64,000 nt of DNA from Ichthyophis bannanicus (Eukaryota; Chordata; Amphibia; Gymnophiona; Ichthyophiidae), in the NCBI GenBank assembly GCA_033557465.1, contig CM066033.1:591014438-591078437 (forward strand), written 5' to 3'. The position numbers and the translations under genes are program-made. Under the pieces are notes generated by a model, which did no database searches, had not been told where the DNA came from, and saw only the letters and a list, made by a program, of their open reading frames with translations. How positions within the stretch are numbered: the stretch's first letter is position 1; each line of letters opens with the position of its first letter. Below, piece after piece: positions 1 through 11,512 of this stretch.

Positions 1-1886
1 CTTTGATCCATCCACTGCATTCTTTACCCAACGCAATGTGTCTTTTTGATGAGTACTCTTAGGTCTCGGGCTTTAAGATCAACTATATTAAATTGGCAAT
101 CCTTAATATAGCCCATGAGTTGGGTGATCATCTCTGAGCCACATTCCCCTTTCACTGGGTGGAGGGGTTCATGTGGCACTTGGGGATGCACCTGATGGCT
201 GACCCTGGAGCGCTATTTCGTGCTAACTATGATCCGCTCCTCAGGCAGGTCCGAAGAGATCTGTAGATTTGGTTGGGGTTGACTATCTTGGTTTGAACGG
301 ATCACGGTACTTAAGATGGTTGTTTTGCAACGATTTCTTTGTCTTTTCCAGATGCTCCCCATAGATCTGCCATGTGGAACATTTCAGCAGTGGAAGCGGT
401 TATTGCTGAAATTTGTGTGGCACTCACTGAGAACTCGTATAGCACACCCAACCTTGGAAGGGAGGTATGGGCGTCCCCAACCTTAAGTGGTATTATGCAG
501 ATGTGCAGGCTCAGATGGGAGTTGAGTGGATGAGTTCTGGTGGAGAAAAAATTTGGGTGGCCATAGAAAAAGCTTTGACGGGGATGCGGAACTTGGAAGG
601 GCAGTTGAAGCTGCGGACAGGCCTTTTCCATGTAAAGAGTTGAACTAAACTATATGTGGTACATACAATACAGTGTTGGGACAAATATTTTTGGTACACG
701 GATTCGGCTTTGACGCCGTTCTTCCCCCTTGCTGATTATCAGGCTTTTGGACAAGGGATTAGTACCAGTATTTTTTGGTAGTGGAGGGAAGTGGGGCTGA
801 GATGTGTAGGTCAATTTTTTGAAGATGGCTGGTTGCTCACTTTTCAGGAGCTTCAGGAGGAATTTACTTTACCACCCCACCATGTGTATTTTCATACCCA
901 AGTGGCTCAGTGGGCTGAGCGCAGAGAGATTAAGTAGCAAGTAGCCCGGGAGCTGACTGATCTAGAACTGGTGTGCGAAGAAAGCACATTGACTAAGGGA
1001 TTGATTTCTGCCCTTTATACCTGTCAGCAAAATGTGGCGCAGCATATGAGAAAACACAGAGCTTATTGGGAGCAGGAATTATATTTACATTACACTGACC
1101 AGGAGTGGGAGCACAATGAAGGGCGGCTGTGGTGTAGTTCGCGCGCTGTTAAAGCCAGGAAGAATAGCTATAAAGTTCTCTATGGGAGGTATATGACTAC
1201 TGTGTGGTTGGCCCGAATTTACCCCACTTCTTCTGCTCTTTGTTGGCGTCGATGTGGGCAGAGGGAGACACTTGCACATATATGGTAGACTTGTTCCCAC
1301 CTGCGGGGGTACTGGAGGAGCATTCAGTGTAGGGTGCGCTGGCTGCTGGGCCTGATGGTTCAGTTTTTGTTTGTAGGATGGTTCCTGGGGATAAAAAGAT
1401 GCAATTGCACTGATTTAACATTGAAGGATAGCGGCTAAGCTTAATTTGGCTACGGCTTGGTGCCAACCCTCAGCTCTGTCATTGGCACAGTGGCGGGTCC
1501 ATATGTGGGACCTCTGTAACATGGAGTGAGTGATTTGCTCCCAAGGAGTGGGCAGGTTACACTTTGACCACATCTCGGAGCCATTTGTGAAAGCTTATGG
1601 ACAGCAGAAAATGTATGGCTGAGCTTGAAGTTTTGGGTACCTCGCCGTCCTCTGAGAGGAGGGTTGGAGTTTCAGAATCTGGGAGTGTTATTATTTGAGA
1701 ACTATTGCAACCGTTTCCTGATGGATGGAGGGGAGAAAAATTTTAAAAATTGTTTTTAAAAAAATGAAGTCATTTATTTGCCGGGGTGTACCATTGTGCA
1801 CTCATTAGGTTCTGATAAGAGCTTTGTATTGGTGTATCCTCTGTTTTATTATCATTAATAAAGTTTTTTGATTTACAAAAAAAAAT
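1..1886 (+). mobile_element. L1-type LINE, 3' half
   Basis: This is the 3' half of an L1-like non-LTR retrotransposon, cut by the window start. Its coding relic is followed by a non-coding tail with an AATAAA-like signal near 1,856 and a short A-run at 1,878-1,886, which fits a 3' end made by target-primed reverse transcription. A CR1 fragment begins directly after the A-run. The copy is inactive. I saw no clear target-site duplication because the 5' end lies outside the window. Confidence 0.8.
130..1290 (+). pseudogene. L1 ORF2 C-terminal relic
   Basis: Translation in shifting frames gives the region of L1 ORF2 after the polymerase palm. Around 280-480 it reads like the conserved block 'LSWFERITVLKM' followed by 'FQQWKRLLLKFVW'. 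Further down (1,150-1,300) it has 'SYKVLYGRYMTT' and 'LCWRRCGQRETLAHIW', the Trp/Cys-rich C-terminal motif of L1 ORF2. In an active L1 this protein is the endonuclease/reverse transcriptase that nicks DNA and copies the RNA. Several stops and frameshifts break this one, and the longest open piece is 971-1,288. Family assignment is firm; subfamily is not determined. Confidence 0.8.
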
Positions 1887-2520
1887 GCAGGGTCATGCAT
1901 TTGGGCTGCAAAAACCCAAGGGAGCAGTATACTGTAGGGGACAAAGTATTTCTGTCCACGAAAGAAGAGCGGCAACTAGGCATGATCGTTTCTGATGATC
2001 TTAAAGTGGCTAACCAAGTGGAAAAGGTGATGGTGAAAGCCAGAAGGATGCTCAAGTGCACAGGGAGAGGAATGGCCAGCAGTAAAAAGGAGGTAAATAG
2101 TGCCTCTGTGTAAGTCTCTGGTGCAACCTCATTTGGAATATTGTGTGAAATTCTGGAGACCACACCTTCAAAAGGTCATAAACAGGATGGAGTCGGTGAA
2201 AATGGTGGCTACTAAAATGGTCAGTGTTCTTTGTTATAAACCATATGAGGACAGACTTAAAGATCTTAATATGTATAAGTTAGAGGAAAGATGGGATAGA
2301 GGAGATATGACAGACGTTCACATACCTCCATGGTATAAATGCAGAAGAGGACAGCCTCTTTCGAATGAAAGTAAGCTCTTCCAACTAGGGGACATAGGAT
2401 GAGGCTGAAAGGGGATAGACTCAGGAGTAATAGGCAGAAATATTTCTTTACGGAAAGAGTGGTAGATGCGTGGAATAGTCTCTCAATGGAGGTAGTAGAG
2501 ACGAGAGACCCAGTACAAGA
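1887..2520 (+). pseudogene. CR1-like reverse transcriptase C-terminal fragment (lineage A)
   Basis: The reading frames at 1,868-2,113 and 2,100-2,402 join with one frame change. Together they give the C-terminal part of a CR1-type reverse transcriptase: a 'VMHLGCKNP' block, 'STKEERQLGMIVSDDL', 'LVQPHLEYCVKFWRPHLQK' and 'YEDRLKDLNMYKLEERWDRG'. Downstream, 'RQKYFFTERVVDAWNSL' is the usual end of the protein. The fragment is truncated at its 5' side against the preceding L1 A-tail and lacks the palm motifs. A sister copy of the same lineage lies at 10,560-11,512. Confidence 0.75.
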
Positions 2521-4204
2521 CGTGATTATAAGAAACAGAGTTTATTGAATTATTCTTACTGCCAACCCGACACAGGCTGTGTTTCGCACACTTCGTCAGG
2601 GGTTGATCAGGCAGATAAAACTAAAAACATGAACATGTGAAAATAATTATTAATAAATGCATAAATAACTTTAAAACACATAAAGAACAGATGATGCCAT
2701 AAAAATGAAAACATCGTGCACGTATAAAAACATTTACAATCTCTAAAAACATCATAATATAAGAGTAAAAAAGTGTGGATGAAAACTAATAAATAATTAA
2801 TAAACATATGATTACTCAATGAATACTTAATAAAACATCAAAAATTGCATTAAAGGAAATTCTTATACACATTAATATATGAAAATAGAAGAGAAGAACT
2901 GTAGAATGTGACAACGTTGAAAGAGGAATAAATACCTCTGCGATGATAAATGAAGGACTACTTTATAAATGACCTTAGTATAGTGGCAACCAAGCTAAAA
3001 ACAAAAAATAAAAACGAATGTCAAATTGTACTAATTTGAAACACTTAAAAACAGCATATATATACTTCTATAAATAAATAAATAAAAGACCGGAAGAGAA
3101 CCAACAAGAGGGAAAGAAGGTGGCAGGAGCGTGTGGTGAAACCTATCTTCAATAGGATCAAACCATATAACCCAAAAATACTTGTTTTAAAAGTACCTTG
3201 AGAAAAAATTGTTACCCATGAGGAATTCTAATCTACATTCATTATATATTAGACCATAAATCATTGTCGCTGAAAAAAGGCTGTGAAAAAAACGTAAACA
3301 GCTAACTACTTTAATTGTGAATAAGGGCTCATCTTTTTAAGAGACCATTTCATGAATAAAAATTAAATACAATGTGATGAACAGAATTTGAACTAACCAA
3401 GAGCCGTTTGTTCTATATACTGTAGATAGCAACTTGTGCAGACCACCGGCACTAGGTCCCTTTTAGCTAAAAGAAACAAAAGAATCCACTAAGGGAAATA
3501 CAAGTATTGCAAATTCAAAATTAAACGATTACAATATACCCATGCATGTGTGAGAACTAAAATACAATAAAACTTGATGAATAAAATAAATAAACCGAGA
3601 GTTGCTTTCTCTTAAACTCTTGCTAGCGACTTCTGCAGAACGCCGGTATTAGTGCACTGTTCAACTACCGGAAACAAAAAAATGCACTAAAAGAGTGTAA
3701 TGATGTGAAATAAAACAAATCAAATAAATCCAAATATTGTCTAAAATCAAACCTGACGTTAACTGTGTGAGGGCTCTTCTTACACTGCCAAAAACAATCT
3801 TCAGAAAACGCCGGCGCAGGCGCACTTCAATTATATCCACGAAGGCTGAAAAAGGGGTGGAGCGGGAAGACAGCCGGAACGAGAGAGGACCAGCCAGTAC
3901 AACAAATGCAACTCTGACTTATCCAGAGGTGAAGGGGTATCATAACTGAATAAATTAATACAAATATCAGACGGATATAACCACTCTCATTGATTTTTGT
4001 ACTAAAACTGTACCTCTTATTAAAACCAAAAATGAACTACTAAAACCATAAACGAACGACTGATAAAACAGAAATGAATAAACAACAACATGATGACTTA
4101 ATTGTAATCCAATTAAAAAACTATTAAAATACAGTGTTAACATAAAAACTCATAACGCATAACACCTAATAGTTTGCCTTAAAAGACCATCTTAGAACTA
4201 GACC
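2521..4204. other. AT-rich non-coding unit, possibly Penelope-related
   Basis: This stretch is strongly AT-rich and has no credible gene. It carries a hammerhead-like motif at 2,559-2,614. It also has three loosely similar blocks near 3,410-3,480, 3,600-3,690 and 3,745-3,830, each containing a Cys-Gly-type CCGG core (accaccggc, aacgccggt, aacgccggc). Its last ~160 bases are the left arm of a long inverted repeat whose partner is at 8,383-8,573. Because hammerhead motifs are known in Penelope-like elements, I suspect a non-autonomous relic of that group, but no coding sequence here supports it. Confidence 0.4.
2559..2614 (-). ncRNA. hammerhead-ribozyme-like motif (type I arrangement)
   Basis: On the minus strand the order is: outer stem-I arm CTGCC, inner arm AACCC, core CTGACGA, a short stem II closed by G-C, core GAAA, stem III ACAC/GTGT with a five-base loop, cleavage-type triplet GTC, then GGGTT and GGCAG pairing back to stem I. 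CTGANGA and GAAA are the catalytic core of the hammerhead ribozyme family. One base differs from the canonical layout: an extra A stands between the core GA and the first stem II pair, which could weaken activity. Related loops lie at 20,738-20,798 and, degenerate, at 56,473-56,528. Confidence 0.55.
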
Positions 4205-4210
4205 CTAAAA

Positions 4211-7200
4211 TTTATTTATTTATTTATTTTATTTTATTTAACATCTTTTGTATACCGCGCTATTTGTTATCAGCGCGGTTTACATTCAACAAAGGTTGCT
4301 CAATTCAGTCGAGACTGTTTTGCGCTTACATTGTAACAGGGGATAAAACTTGGAGCCAATACAGGGTAACTATATACATATTGACATAGAGAAATACAGG
4401 GTAACTATATACAATTGGTATAGAACATAATATAAGAGCTTGGCCGGTTAAGTCGTGACATTATTAATGGGCAGTGTTATTATTAATTCTGTCCATTTGT
4501 CTATTTAGTGTATGAGGAGTTTGTGGGGGTTGGAAAAGTTAAATGGTGCGGGGTGGGTGCTTGTGAGAAGTGGAGGAGGAACATGTGGTGTTTAATTGCT
4601 TTCCGGAACTGAATGAGGTCTTTGATCGATCTTATTTCAGGTGGGAGGTCATTCCAGCATTTTGGGGCATAGAAGGTGAATGCTCTTTTTCTGGTGGATT
4701 GGGTGCACTTTATGGAGTCTTTAGGGATGATTAACGTGTTGTCTGTTACTGTCCTCCTAGTTCTGTTGTTCGGGGTAGGGGTAAGGAGGTCGCTGAGTGT
4801 CGTTGGGGCTAGGTTATTGATGATCTTGAAGGTAATGAGTAGAATTTTATATGTTATCCTGCGGTATATCAGTAGCCAGTGGAGCTCCTTAAGAATTGGA
4901 GTGATGTGGTCCATTCTGGTCATACCGCAGAGAACGCGGGCAGCAGCGTTCATCGCGAGTTGAAGTGGGTTGAGGGTGTTCTTGGGGAGGCCATGCAGGA
5001 TTACATTTGCATTGTCAAAGTGTGGTAATATGAGGGCCTGGAATATGGTTCGGAAATCGTCAGGAGGTAGCATGGGTCTAAGGTGCCTTAGTGTTCTGAT
5101 TTTATTGTATATGGTCCTGGTTGTGTTTCTTATGTGCTCCTTGAAATCGAGATGCTGGTCCAGTGTAATCCCTAGGTAACGTATGGAGAGTTTACTTGGG
5201 AGCTCTGCATCTCTTACTTTTAGAGTGGATGGAGGGGAGAACGTTTTGTTCCTTGAGACGAACAGGACTTCAGTTTTCTTGAAGTTGATGCGGAGATTCT
5301 GGGTTAGTAGCCAGTTTGTGATTGCGTTGAAACAATTGATAAGGGTTGACTTTGAAAGGTGTAAACAGCAGGACATCATCCGCGTAAATTAGGGTAGATA
5401 TATTGTAGGAGTGGATGATTTCACATATCGGCTGCATGTAGATGTTGAATAGCAGCGCAGATAGGGAGGAGCCTTGTTGTTGGTGGAAAGGTATAGAAGT
5501 GTTGGGCCCGACTCGGACATGTTGCCAATGATCCGTTAGGTAAGACCTACACCACTCCCAGGCGAGGCCGCGGATTCCCTTCTCATGGAGACGGGTGAGG
5601 AGTTGATTGTGATTGACGGAGTCGAAGGCGGCAGCGATGTCAAGGAAGATGAGAGCGAAGCCATTCTCGACGTTGTCTATTCCTCTGTTCAAAGTATTGG
5701 TTAGGGTGGCAAGAAGTGTTTCTACTCCATGGGATTCTCTAAATCCATGCTGGCAGGGGTCAAGAGGGGTTGCTATGTCTATGTGTTGCTGGATCTGTCT
5801 TTGGACAACCTTCTCAATTATTTTGGCTAATAGAGGTATACTCGAGATGGGTCGATAAGATTCAGGCTTCAGTGGGTCAAGTCTGATGTTCTTCAGGAGT
5901 GGTCTTATTGATGTTTGTTTGAGGAGTGAGGGGAATGAGCCAGAAGGGTTCTGACCCAGTATGCTGGGCAGGGATCATTTGGAGCTGTGGTGGTGTTGAT
6001 TGTGATGAGGTCTTGGATGGTTTTCTCTGCTGTGGGGGGGGGGGGGGGTAAATTTTGTGATTGATGGTTGTAAGGTGGGAGTATGGTAGGTTGTGGATTC
6101 TGGAGTTTTGTCAGACTTGGGGATCTTGGATTGGAGGTAGTCTGCATATGACTGGGGGGGGGGGTATTGGATCATGACGGGTAGGGGATGGTTCCTTGAT
6201 TAGGGATTTTATTAGGCTAAATAGATCTCTTGGTTTGTTGAGTGAATGGAGTAGGAGCTTGGCATGGTATGCACTCATTCTGGCATATATTGTTTCACGG
6301 TAGGACTTCAGGTGTTCAAGATATGTTGATTTGTCAGTTGGGGAGCGGGAGCGTCTCCATTTCTTTTCATGCCTCCTGAGAGAGCGAAGAGATGCCCGAG
6401 TTCTGCTGTGAACCATGGAGCTGATTGTCTTTTACTTTTACATCTTTTGGGGGTAACTGGATTGTCTATGGCTGGTAGTTGGGCGATTGCTTTCAGAGTG
6501 GTGTTCCAACTGGTGATTGCTTCATCCAGGTTGTGAGATGTTTGTTTGAGAGTTGGAAGAGCGTGTTTAGTAAACTCTTCTATGTCAAGAGGTCTGAAAT
6601 GTGTACTCTTCTTAGATTCTATTTTAACGTCATTGGGTGGCATTTGAGCTAGATGCGAGGGTATTTGGAATGTGATTAGTTTATGGTCCAACCAGGGGAC
6701 AGGGGTGATGGAGATGTTGAAATTGAACTTGCAATTTGCAGCAGAGTGAGGAGCGAAGATTAGATCTAGAGGGTTTCCTTTGTGGTGGGTGGGGGCAGTC
6801 ACTAGTTGTTCAAAGCCGAGTGAGTGCATTGCTTCCATGAAGGAGTCAGCGTGGTTTGGGTTGCAGGGAGGATAAGTTGAAGTCTCCAAGTAGCCAGTTG
6901 AGGTTCTGCGGGTTTGAGGGGTTGCAGGCTAGGTCGATGAAGGTAGAGATGTCCTCTGGAGGGGAAGAGGGGGCTATATATATGAGGTTTATAGTGTTAT
7001 ATTTGTTGGCAATGGTGACAATGTCCATGTGCGTGGTGCTCTTTGAGGAGAGCAATTGATATTTTAGCTCTGTTTTTGTGAGGATGAAGACTCCTCCACC
7101 TTTACGGTTGGTTCTATGGCAGGTATGAACAGAGAAATTGGGTGGGATAAGTTGGTTCATGAGGGCTGTGTCAGTATCTGTGAGCCATGATTCTGTCACC

Positions 7201-7956
7201 ATGAGAAGATCTAAGTCATGGACGGCTATAAGGTCAGGGATGACAGACCATTTCTTGCGAACAAAGCGTGAGTTTATGAGGGCACATTTCAAGAAGTGTT
7301 GCGTTTTTGGTGAGGCTGTTTTAGAGTTCACTGGGTGATTGAGGGTGATATACAGTAGGTGTGATTGTCGTGAATGGAATGGGTGTCCGGTGGCAGAGTG
7401 GTAGGGGTTACCATGATTTTTCTTGCCCAGGTGAGGTAGGGTGGGGATGTGGCTATGTCCATTTGAGAGGGCGCTAGTGTTTTGTATGGTGTTTGCTAGG
7501 AGGTATAAGATGGAGAGGGTAAGTATTGAGAGGGCCATGGTGGTCTGGTAAATGTTGAGTCGGTCTTATGGTGTGGATGAGTTAGATCTGCCTGGTGTGA
7601 ATAAGCTAACCAGTTTGGATGATATGGTAAGAACACTTAGAATAGTGGTACAGTGAAACAGGGTGGGAAAACATCAACACAATAAGAATAAAGTAGAATA
7701 AGTTGGATATATTCGTAACAAAGTTGTAACAGTGTAGCAAGAGCTGAATGTATATTTTGCATGTAAGGAAAACTACCGGTTGTATTGGAGTCTTAGGTAA
7801 CGGTGTATATAATCTGTAGCAATGTAAAACAATGTATATAAATTGTAGCAATGCTAAATTGTTTAGAATCGTAGGTAACAATGTATATAAATTGTTGCAA
7901 TATAAAAGGGCTGCTTACATTTGGAGTAGGAAGAGTTCATAGTAAGGATAGCTCAT
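4211..7956 (-). mobile_element. L2-type LINE copy 1
   Basis: This is a 3.75 kb L2-family LINE on the minus strand. The direct repeat CTAAAA flanks it at 4,205-4,210 and 7,957-7,962, a probable target-site duplication. The 3' end (left side) is a TTTA-rich tail preceded by a GC-rich hairpin (taccgcgct / agcgcggtt, 4,254-4,282). The coding relic fills 4,501-7,538. The 5' part (7,540-7,956) holds degenerate repeats built on 'atgtatataaattg'. It lacks the GC-rich 5' monomers seen in copy 2, so it is 5'-truncated. Confidence 0.85.
4501..7538 (-). pseudogene. L2 ORF2 (endonuclease plus reverse transcriptase), broken
   Basis: Open pieces read in order: endonuclease (6,846-7,538; 'INSRFVRKKW', 'DLDLLMVTESWL', 'GGGVFILTKTEL', 'NWLLGDFNLS'), linker (6,308-6,889), a short poorly conserved middle, palm (5,270-5,692; 'DIAAAFDSVNH', 'GSSLSALLFNIYMQPI', 'YADDVLLF') and the C-terminal domain (4,501-5,379; 'HFDNANVILHGLPK', 'AARVLCG', 'HITPILKELHWL'). 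This is the L2/Maui type of apurinic endonuclease-reverse transcriptase. At least four frame changes and stops separate the pieces. The intact-looking YADD indicates a fairly recent death rather than loss of the catalytic site first. Confidence 0.85.
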
Positions 7957-8573
7957 CTAAAAGAAACTATGAACAAAATCAATAGCAAAAAGCGTGATAA
8001 AATAACATAAAACATGATAAAAATATCTATATTGGGTATTATTATTCTCTTTTCCCATTTATGTCAGAGCACTTTTTATTTATTTACTTATTTAATTATG
8101 ATTTTAATGAGTAATTTAGAGTTAGTTTTAGTAGGTCCCCTTTTCCTGGGTTTTAGTGTCTCTTCCTTGTTCTTGGCATGACCGGAGGCATAGTTTTAGT
8201 CTAGATATATTTAGTCATGGCTTTATATGAAAGGATCCACATTTTACAATTATGGTTTAGTACGGCTTTTCTGGTTTTACTGTCCTCACTTTCGTTAATA
8301 TGATTTTGCATAAGTTATCATATTTTATGTTATTTTATCACGCTTTTCGCTATTGATTTTGCTCATAGTTTCTTTCAGGGTCTAGTTCTAAGATGGTATT
8401 ATCTGTGTATGCCTAATGGGTTGGTGTTTACTGGTCTTTTAAGGCAAACTATTAGGTTTTATGCGTTATGAGTTTTTATGTTATTAACACTATTTTAATA
8501 GTTTTTTAATAGGATTACAATTAAGTCATCATGTTGTTATTTATTCATTTCTGTTTTATCAGTCGTTCGTTTA

Positions 8574-9731
8574 TGAACATAAGAACATAAGATATGCCAT
8601 ACTGGGTCAGACCAAGGTCCATCAAGCCCAGTATTCTGTTTCCAACAGTGGCCAATCTAGGTCATATGTACCTAGCAGTTTCCCAAGAGACACAAGTTCC
8701 ACAATGCTTGTACTGGGTCAAGCATTGATATCTTCGGTCACTTCTTAATAATGGTTTATGGACCTTTCCTCCAGGAACTTGTCCAAACCTTTTTTAAACC
8801 CAGCTACACTAACAGCCTTTACTACATCCTCCGGTAACAAATTCCAGAGTTTGATTACACGTTGAGTGAAAAAATATTTTCTTTATTAGTCTTAAATAGT
8901 TTACCCTGTAGCTTCATTGCATGTCCCCTAGTCTTTCTATATTCTGATAACGTAAACAATCGATCTACGTTTACCCGTTCCACTCCGTTCATTAATTTAT
9001 AGACTTCTATAATATCTCCCCTCAGCCGTCTCTTTTCCAGGTTAAAGAGCCCTAACCTTTTTAGCCTTTCTTCATAGGAGTATCTTTCCATCCCCTTTAC
9101 CATTTTGGTGGCTCTTCTCTGAACCTTTTCTAAAATCGCTATATCCTTTTTAAGATACGGCGACCAGAATTGCACACAATATTCAAGGTGCGGTCTCACC
9201 ATGGAACGATATAGAGGCATTATAATATCTTTTGTTTTATTTTCCATTCCTTTCCTTATCATACCTAGCATTCTATTTGCTCTCTTGGCCGCCGCTGCAC
9301 ATTGGGCTGAGGGTTTTAACATGTTATCCACAATGACGCCTAAATCTTTTTCCTGGGTGGTGGTTCCTAAAGTGGAACCTTGCATCTTGTAACCACAGTT
9401 TGGGTTGTTCTTCCCTAGGTGCATAACTTTGCACTTGTCCACATTAAATTTCATCTGCCATTTTGATGCCCAGTCTTCCAATTTATCAAGATCCTCTTGC
9501 AATTTTCCACAATCCTCTTGGGTTTTAACAACTTTAAATAGTTTTGTGTCATTTGCAAATTTGATAACCTCACTCGTTATTCCACTTTCCAGGTCATTTA
9601 TGAATATGTCAAAAAGCAGCGGACCCAGCACAGATCCCTGGGGTACACCATTATTCACCTTTCTCCATTGGGAAAATTGACCATTTAGCCCAGCCCTCTG
9701 CTTTCTATCTTTTAACCAGTTCCTGATCACC
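8574..9731 (-). mobile_element. CR1 LINE copy (lineage B), 5'-truncated
   Basis: The 3' end lies at 8,574 and reads, on the minus strand, through a 'tgacccagtatggcatatct' type end into a short tandem of TTATGTTC units, the standard CR1 terminus. The reverse transcriptase relic occupies most of the copy. The 5' end stops at about 9,731 beside a SINE. Copies of the same family lie at 40,098-40,558 and 63,606-63,893. Confidence 0.85.
8855..9730 (-). pseudogene. CR1 reverse transcriptase, C-terminal two thirds
   Basis: This is a 291-codon open frame starting inside the palm. It shows 'GVPQGSVLGPLLFDIFINDL', then 'FANDTKLF' where functional CR1 has the double aspartate FADDTKLF, so one catalytic aspartate is replaced. 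It continues with 'KCKVMHLGKNN', 'EKDLGVIVD', 'VRPHLEYCVQFWSPYLKKD' and 'LEKRRLRGDIIEVYKLMNG'. The open frame runs off into 'NIFSLNV' where other copies read '[12 protein letters not shown]', so there is a small deletion and frameshift near 8,880. The frame is long, but the copy is 5'-truncated and not functional. Confidence 0.85.
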
Positions 9732-9732
9732 G

Positions 9733-9895
9733 GGGTTAAGGAGGGTTAAGTGGCTTGCCCAAGGCCACAAGGAGTGGCCATGGTACTAGAGACCCCAGTC
9801 CCTCCGGCCTGAAGTTGCTTGTCCCCATGTGGGAATTGAAACCCTGGCCTTCTGGCCTGAGGTAACCTGTCCCAACCACTGAGCCACTCCTCAAT
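9733..9895 (-). mobile_element. tRNA-headed SINE, 3'-truncated
   Basis: On the minus strand it starts with an A-box-like TGGCTCAGTGGTT and, about 35 bases on, a B-box-like GGTTTCAATTCCC. It continues into the family body ('ccttgggcaagccacttaac') and stops at about 9,733 where CR1 sequence begins. The body resembles CORE-type SINEs such as MIR. Fuller copies lie at 39,667-39,940, 49,918-50,205 and 63,164-63,454. A 19-base A-run (9,901-9,919) sits just beside its head and belongs to the flanking relic. Confidence 0.75.
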
Positions 9896-9919
9896 TTCCT
9901 AAAAAAAAAAAAAAAAAAA

Positions 9920-10553
9920 CAACGATGTAGAGCTAACCGGATCTCAAATGGGTCATACCGTGGGACTGGAACAAAAGATAAACCAAGCTCCAAAACTTGT
10001 AATTGTGGGGAGTCAATACTCATCCCGATAAGTTGACGACTGCTGTGTTTTGATCCAGGATCTAGTGTCTGGACCTGCCCAAAAATCCTGCTGGTATGCC
10101 CTCCGTGAATGCCGTCCTTGACGGGAACCCCCCCCCCCCCCCCCCGCGAGAAGGAGGCTGCTCATAACGTGTATGAGCCGGGGCATATTGAAAAGTATCA
10201 GCAGAGTCTGTATCTGTAGAATCCTCAGAACTATTAGCAAATGTAACATGTCTGGTAGGAGCCTTATCCGAAGGTGACATCCATTTGTACACTTGATTAT
10301 TTTCATAGTCAGTCTTGTCCCGTGTGAATTTCTTAATTTTAAGGCTATGTAAATGGTCCCGATAGGCAGTAAGTTGCTTCTCCGTCTCAGCCCATTGTAG
10401 CTGAAAACTCTGAATCTCCTGCATCTCTAAGATCTGTTTTTTAAGCTCCGCTGCCTGAGAAGTCAACTTTTCTTCTTTTGGACCAGAAAGCTCAATAAGC
10501 AGGGCAATAATATCAAAACTGCATTTATTTAAGATGGCATTCCATTTTGTCAA
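9920..10553 (-). pseudogene. Penelope-like element, 5' coding relic
   Basis: The frame at 10,062-10,553 encodes a coiled-coil-like, Lys/Glu/Gln-rich stretch ('KEEKLTSQAAELKKQILEMQ'), followed by 'KKFTRDKTDYENNQVYKW' and a Ser/Asp-rich section. A neighbouring frame (9,950-10,023) gives 'QLQVLELGLSFVPVPRYDPF', which resembles the N-terminal block of Penelope-like reverse transcriptases ('...LLSKGLSFVPTP...'). An 18-base C-run at 10,128-10,145 breaks the frame. The element is cut by the SINE at 9,895, and the palm and GIY-YIG parts are not present. I recognise the family by motif memory only. Confidence 0.55.
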
Positions 10554-10559
10554 AAAGTT

Positions 10560-11512
10560 GGATCATCTGTGAATTGTCGTGGAACTGGTAAAGGGGCAAC
10601 ATCTGGAAAGTGGTGTGTATAAATGCCCGTAGCATGGGAAATAAGATGTGACCAGTGGTGTGTTGCAGTGATCTGTCCTTGGTCCGATTCTTTTTAACAT
10701 CTTTGTTAGTGATATTGCAAAAGGGCTGTCGAGTAAGGTTTGCCTCTTTGCGGATGAGACTAAAATCTGCAACAGAGTAGAAACCCAGGAAGAAGACGAC
10801 AAAATGAGGAGGTATCTACCTAAACTTGAAGAATAGTCAAGAACTAGGTGGTATAGTGTAGGGGGTGAAATACTTATGTCCATGAAAGAAGAATGGGACC
10901 TGGGTGCGATTTTTTCTGATGATCTTGGTGGCTAAGCAGGTAGAAAAGGCGATGGTGAAAGCCAGAAGGATAGTTGGGTGCATAGGGAGGGATCTAGCTA
11001 AGCTTGAAGAATGGTCTAGAATTTGGCAGCTGAGATTTAATGTTAAAAAATGCAGGGCCATGCATTTTGGGCTGCAGCAATAAAAGGGAACGGTACAGTG
11101 TAGGGGGCGAAGTACTTCTGCCCACAAAAGAAGAGCGGGACCTAAGCATGATCGTTTCTGATGATCTTAAAAAGTAGCTAAATAGGTAGAAAAGTCGACG
11201 GCAAAAGCTAGAAGAATGCTTGGATACATAGGGAGAGGAATGGCCAGCAGAAATAAAAGGAGGTGATAGTGCTTCTGTATAAGTCTCTGGTGCCAACTCA
11301 TTTGGAGCATTGTGTGCAATTCTGGAGACCACACCTTCAAAAGGATATAAACAGGATGGAGTCAGTGCAGAGGATGGTTACTAAAATGGTTAGTGGTCTT
11401 CGTTATAAGGCATATCAGGACAGACTTAAAGATCTTAAGTATACGTTAGAGGAAAGGCGGGATAGAAGAAATATGATAGAGACGTTTAAATACCTCCGTG
11501 TCATAAATGTAA
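10560..11512 (+). pseudogene. CR1-like reverse transcriptase fragment (lineage A) with internal duplication
   Basis: It carries 'SVLGPILFNIFVSDIAKGLSS' and 'VCLFADETKICN' (FADE in place of FADD) near 10,670-10,780. The thumb-side blocks follow, and the C-terminal 'LEHCVQFWRPHLQKD' is at 11,263-11,480. The 'KLEEWSRxW' block appears twice, at about 10,825 and 11,000, and the 'TKEERDLG' block also appears twice (about 10,880 and 11,125). The fragment therefore has an internal partial duplication or is two nested copies. Many stops are present. It belongs to the same lineage as 1,887-2,520. Confidence 0.75.

Larger units (their letters stand above)
4045..8573. repeat. Long inverted repeat (foldback) split by an L2 insertion
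   Basis: Bases 4,045-4,204 match the reverse complement of roughly 8,383-8,573. Bases 7,963-8,017 match the reverse complement of 8,318-8,372 with only about three differences. Removing the L2 copy between 4,211 and 7,956 makes the two left-hand blocks contiguous, giving arms of about 215-250 bases around a loop of about 300 bases. The right arm stops exactly where a CR1 tail begins, so its outer end may be lost. The arms hold no coding sequence. Confidence 0.8.
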
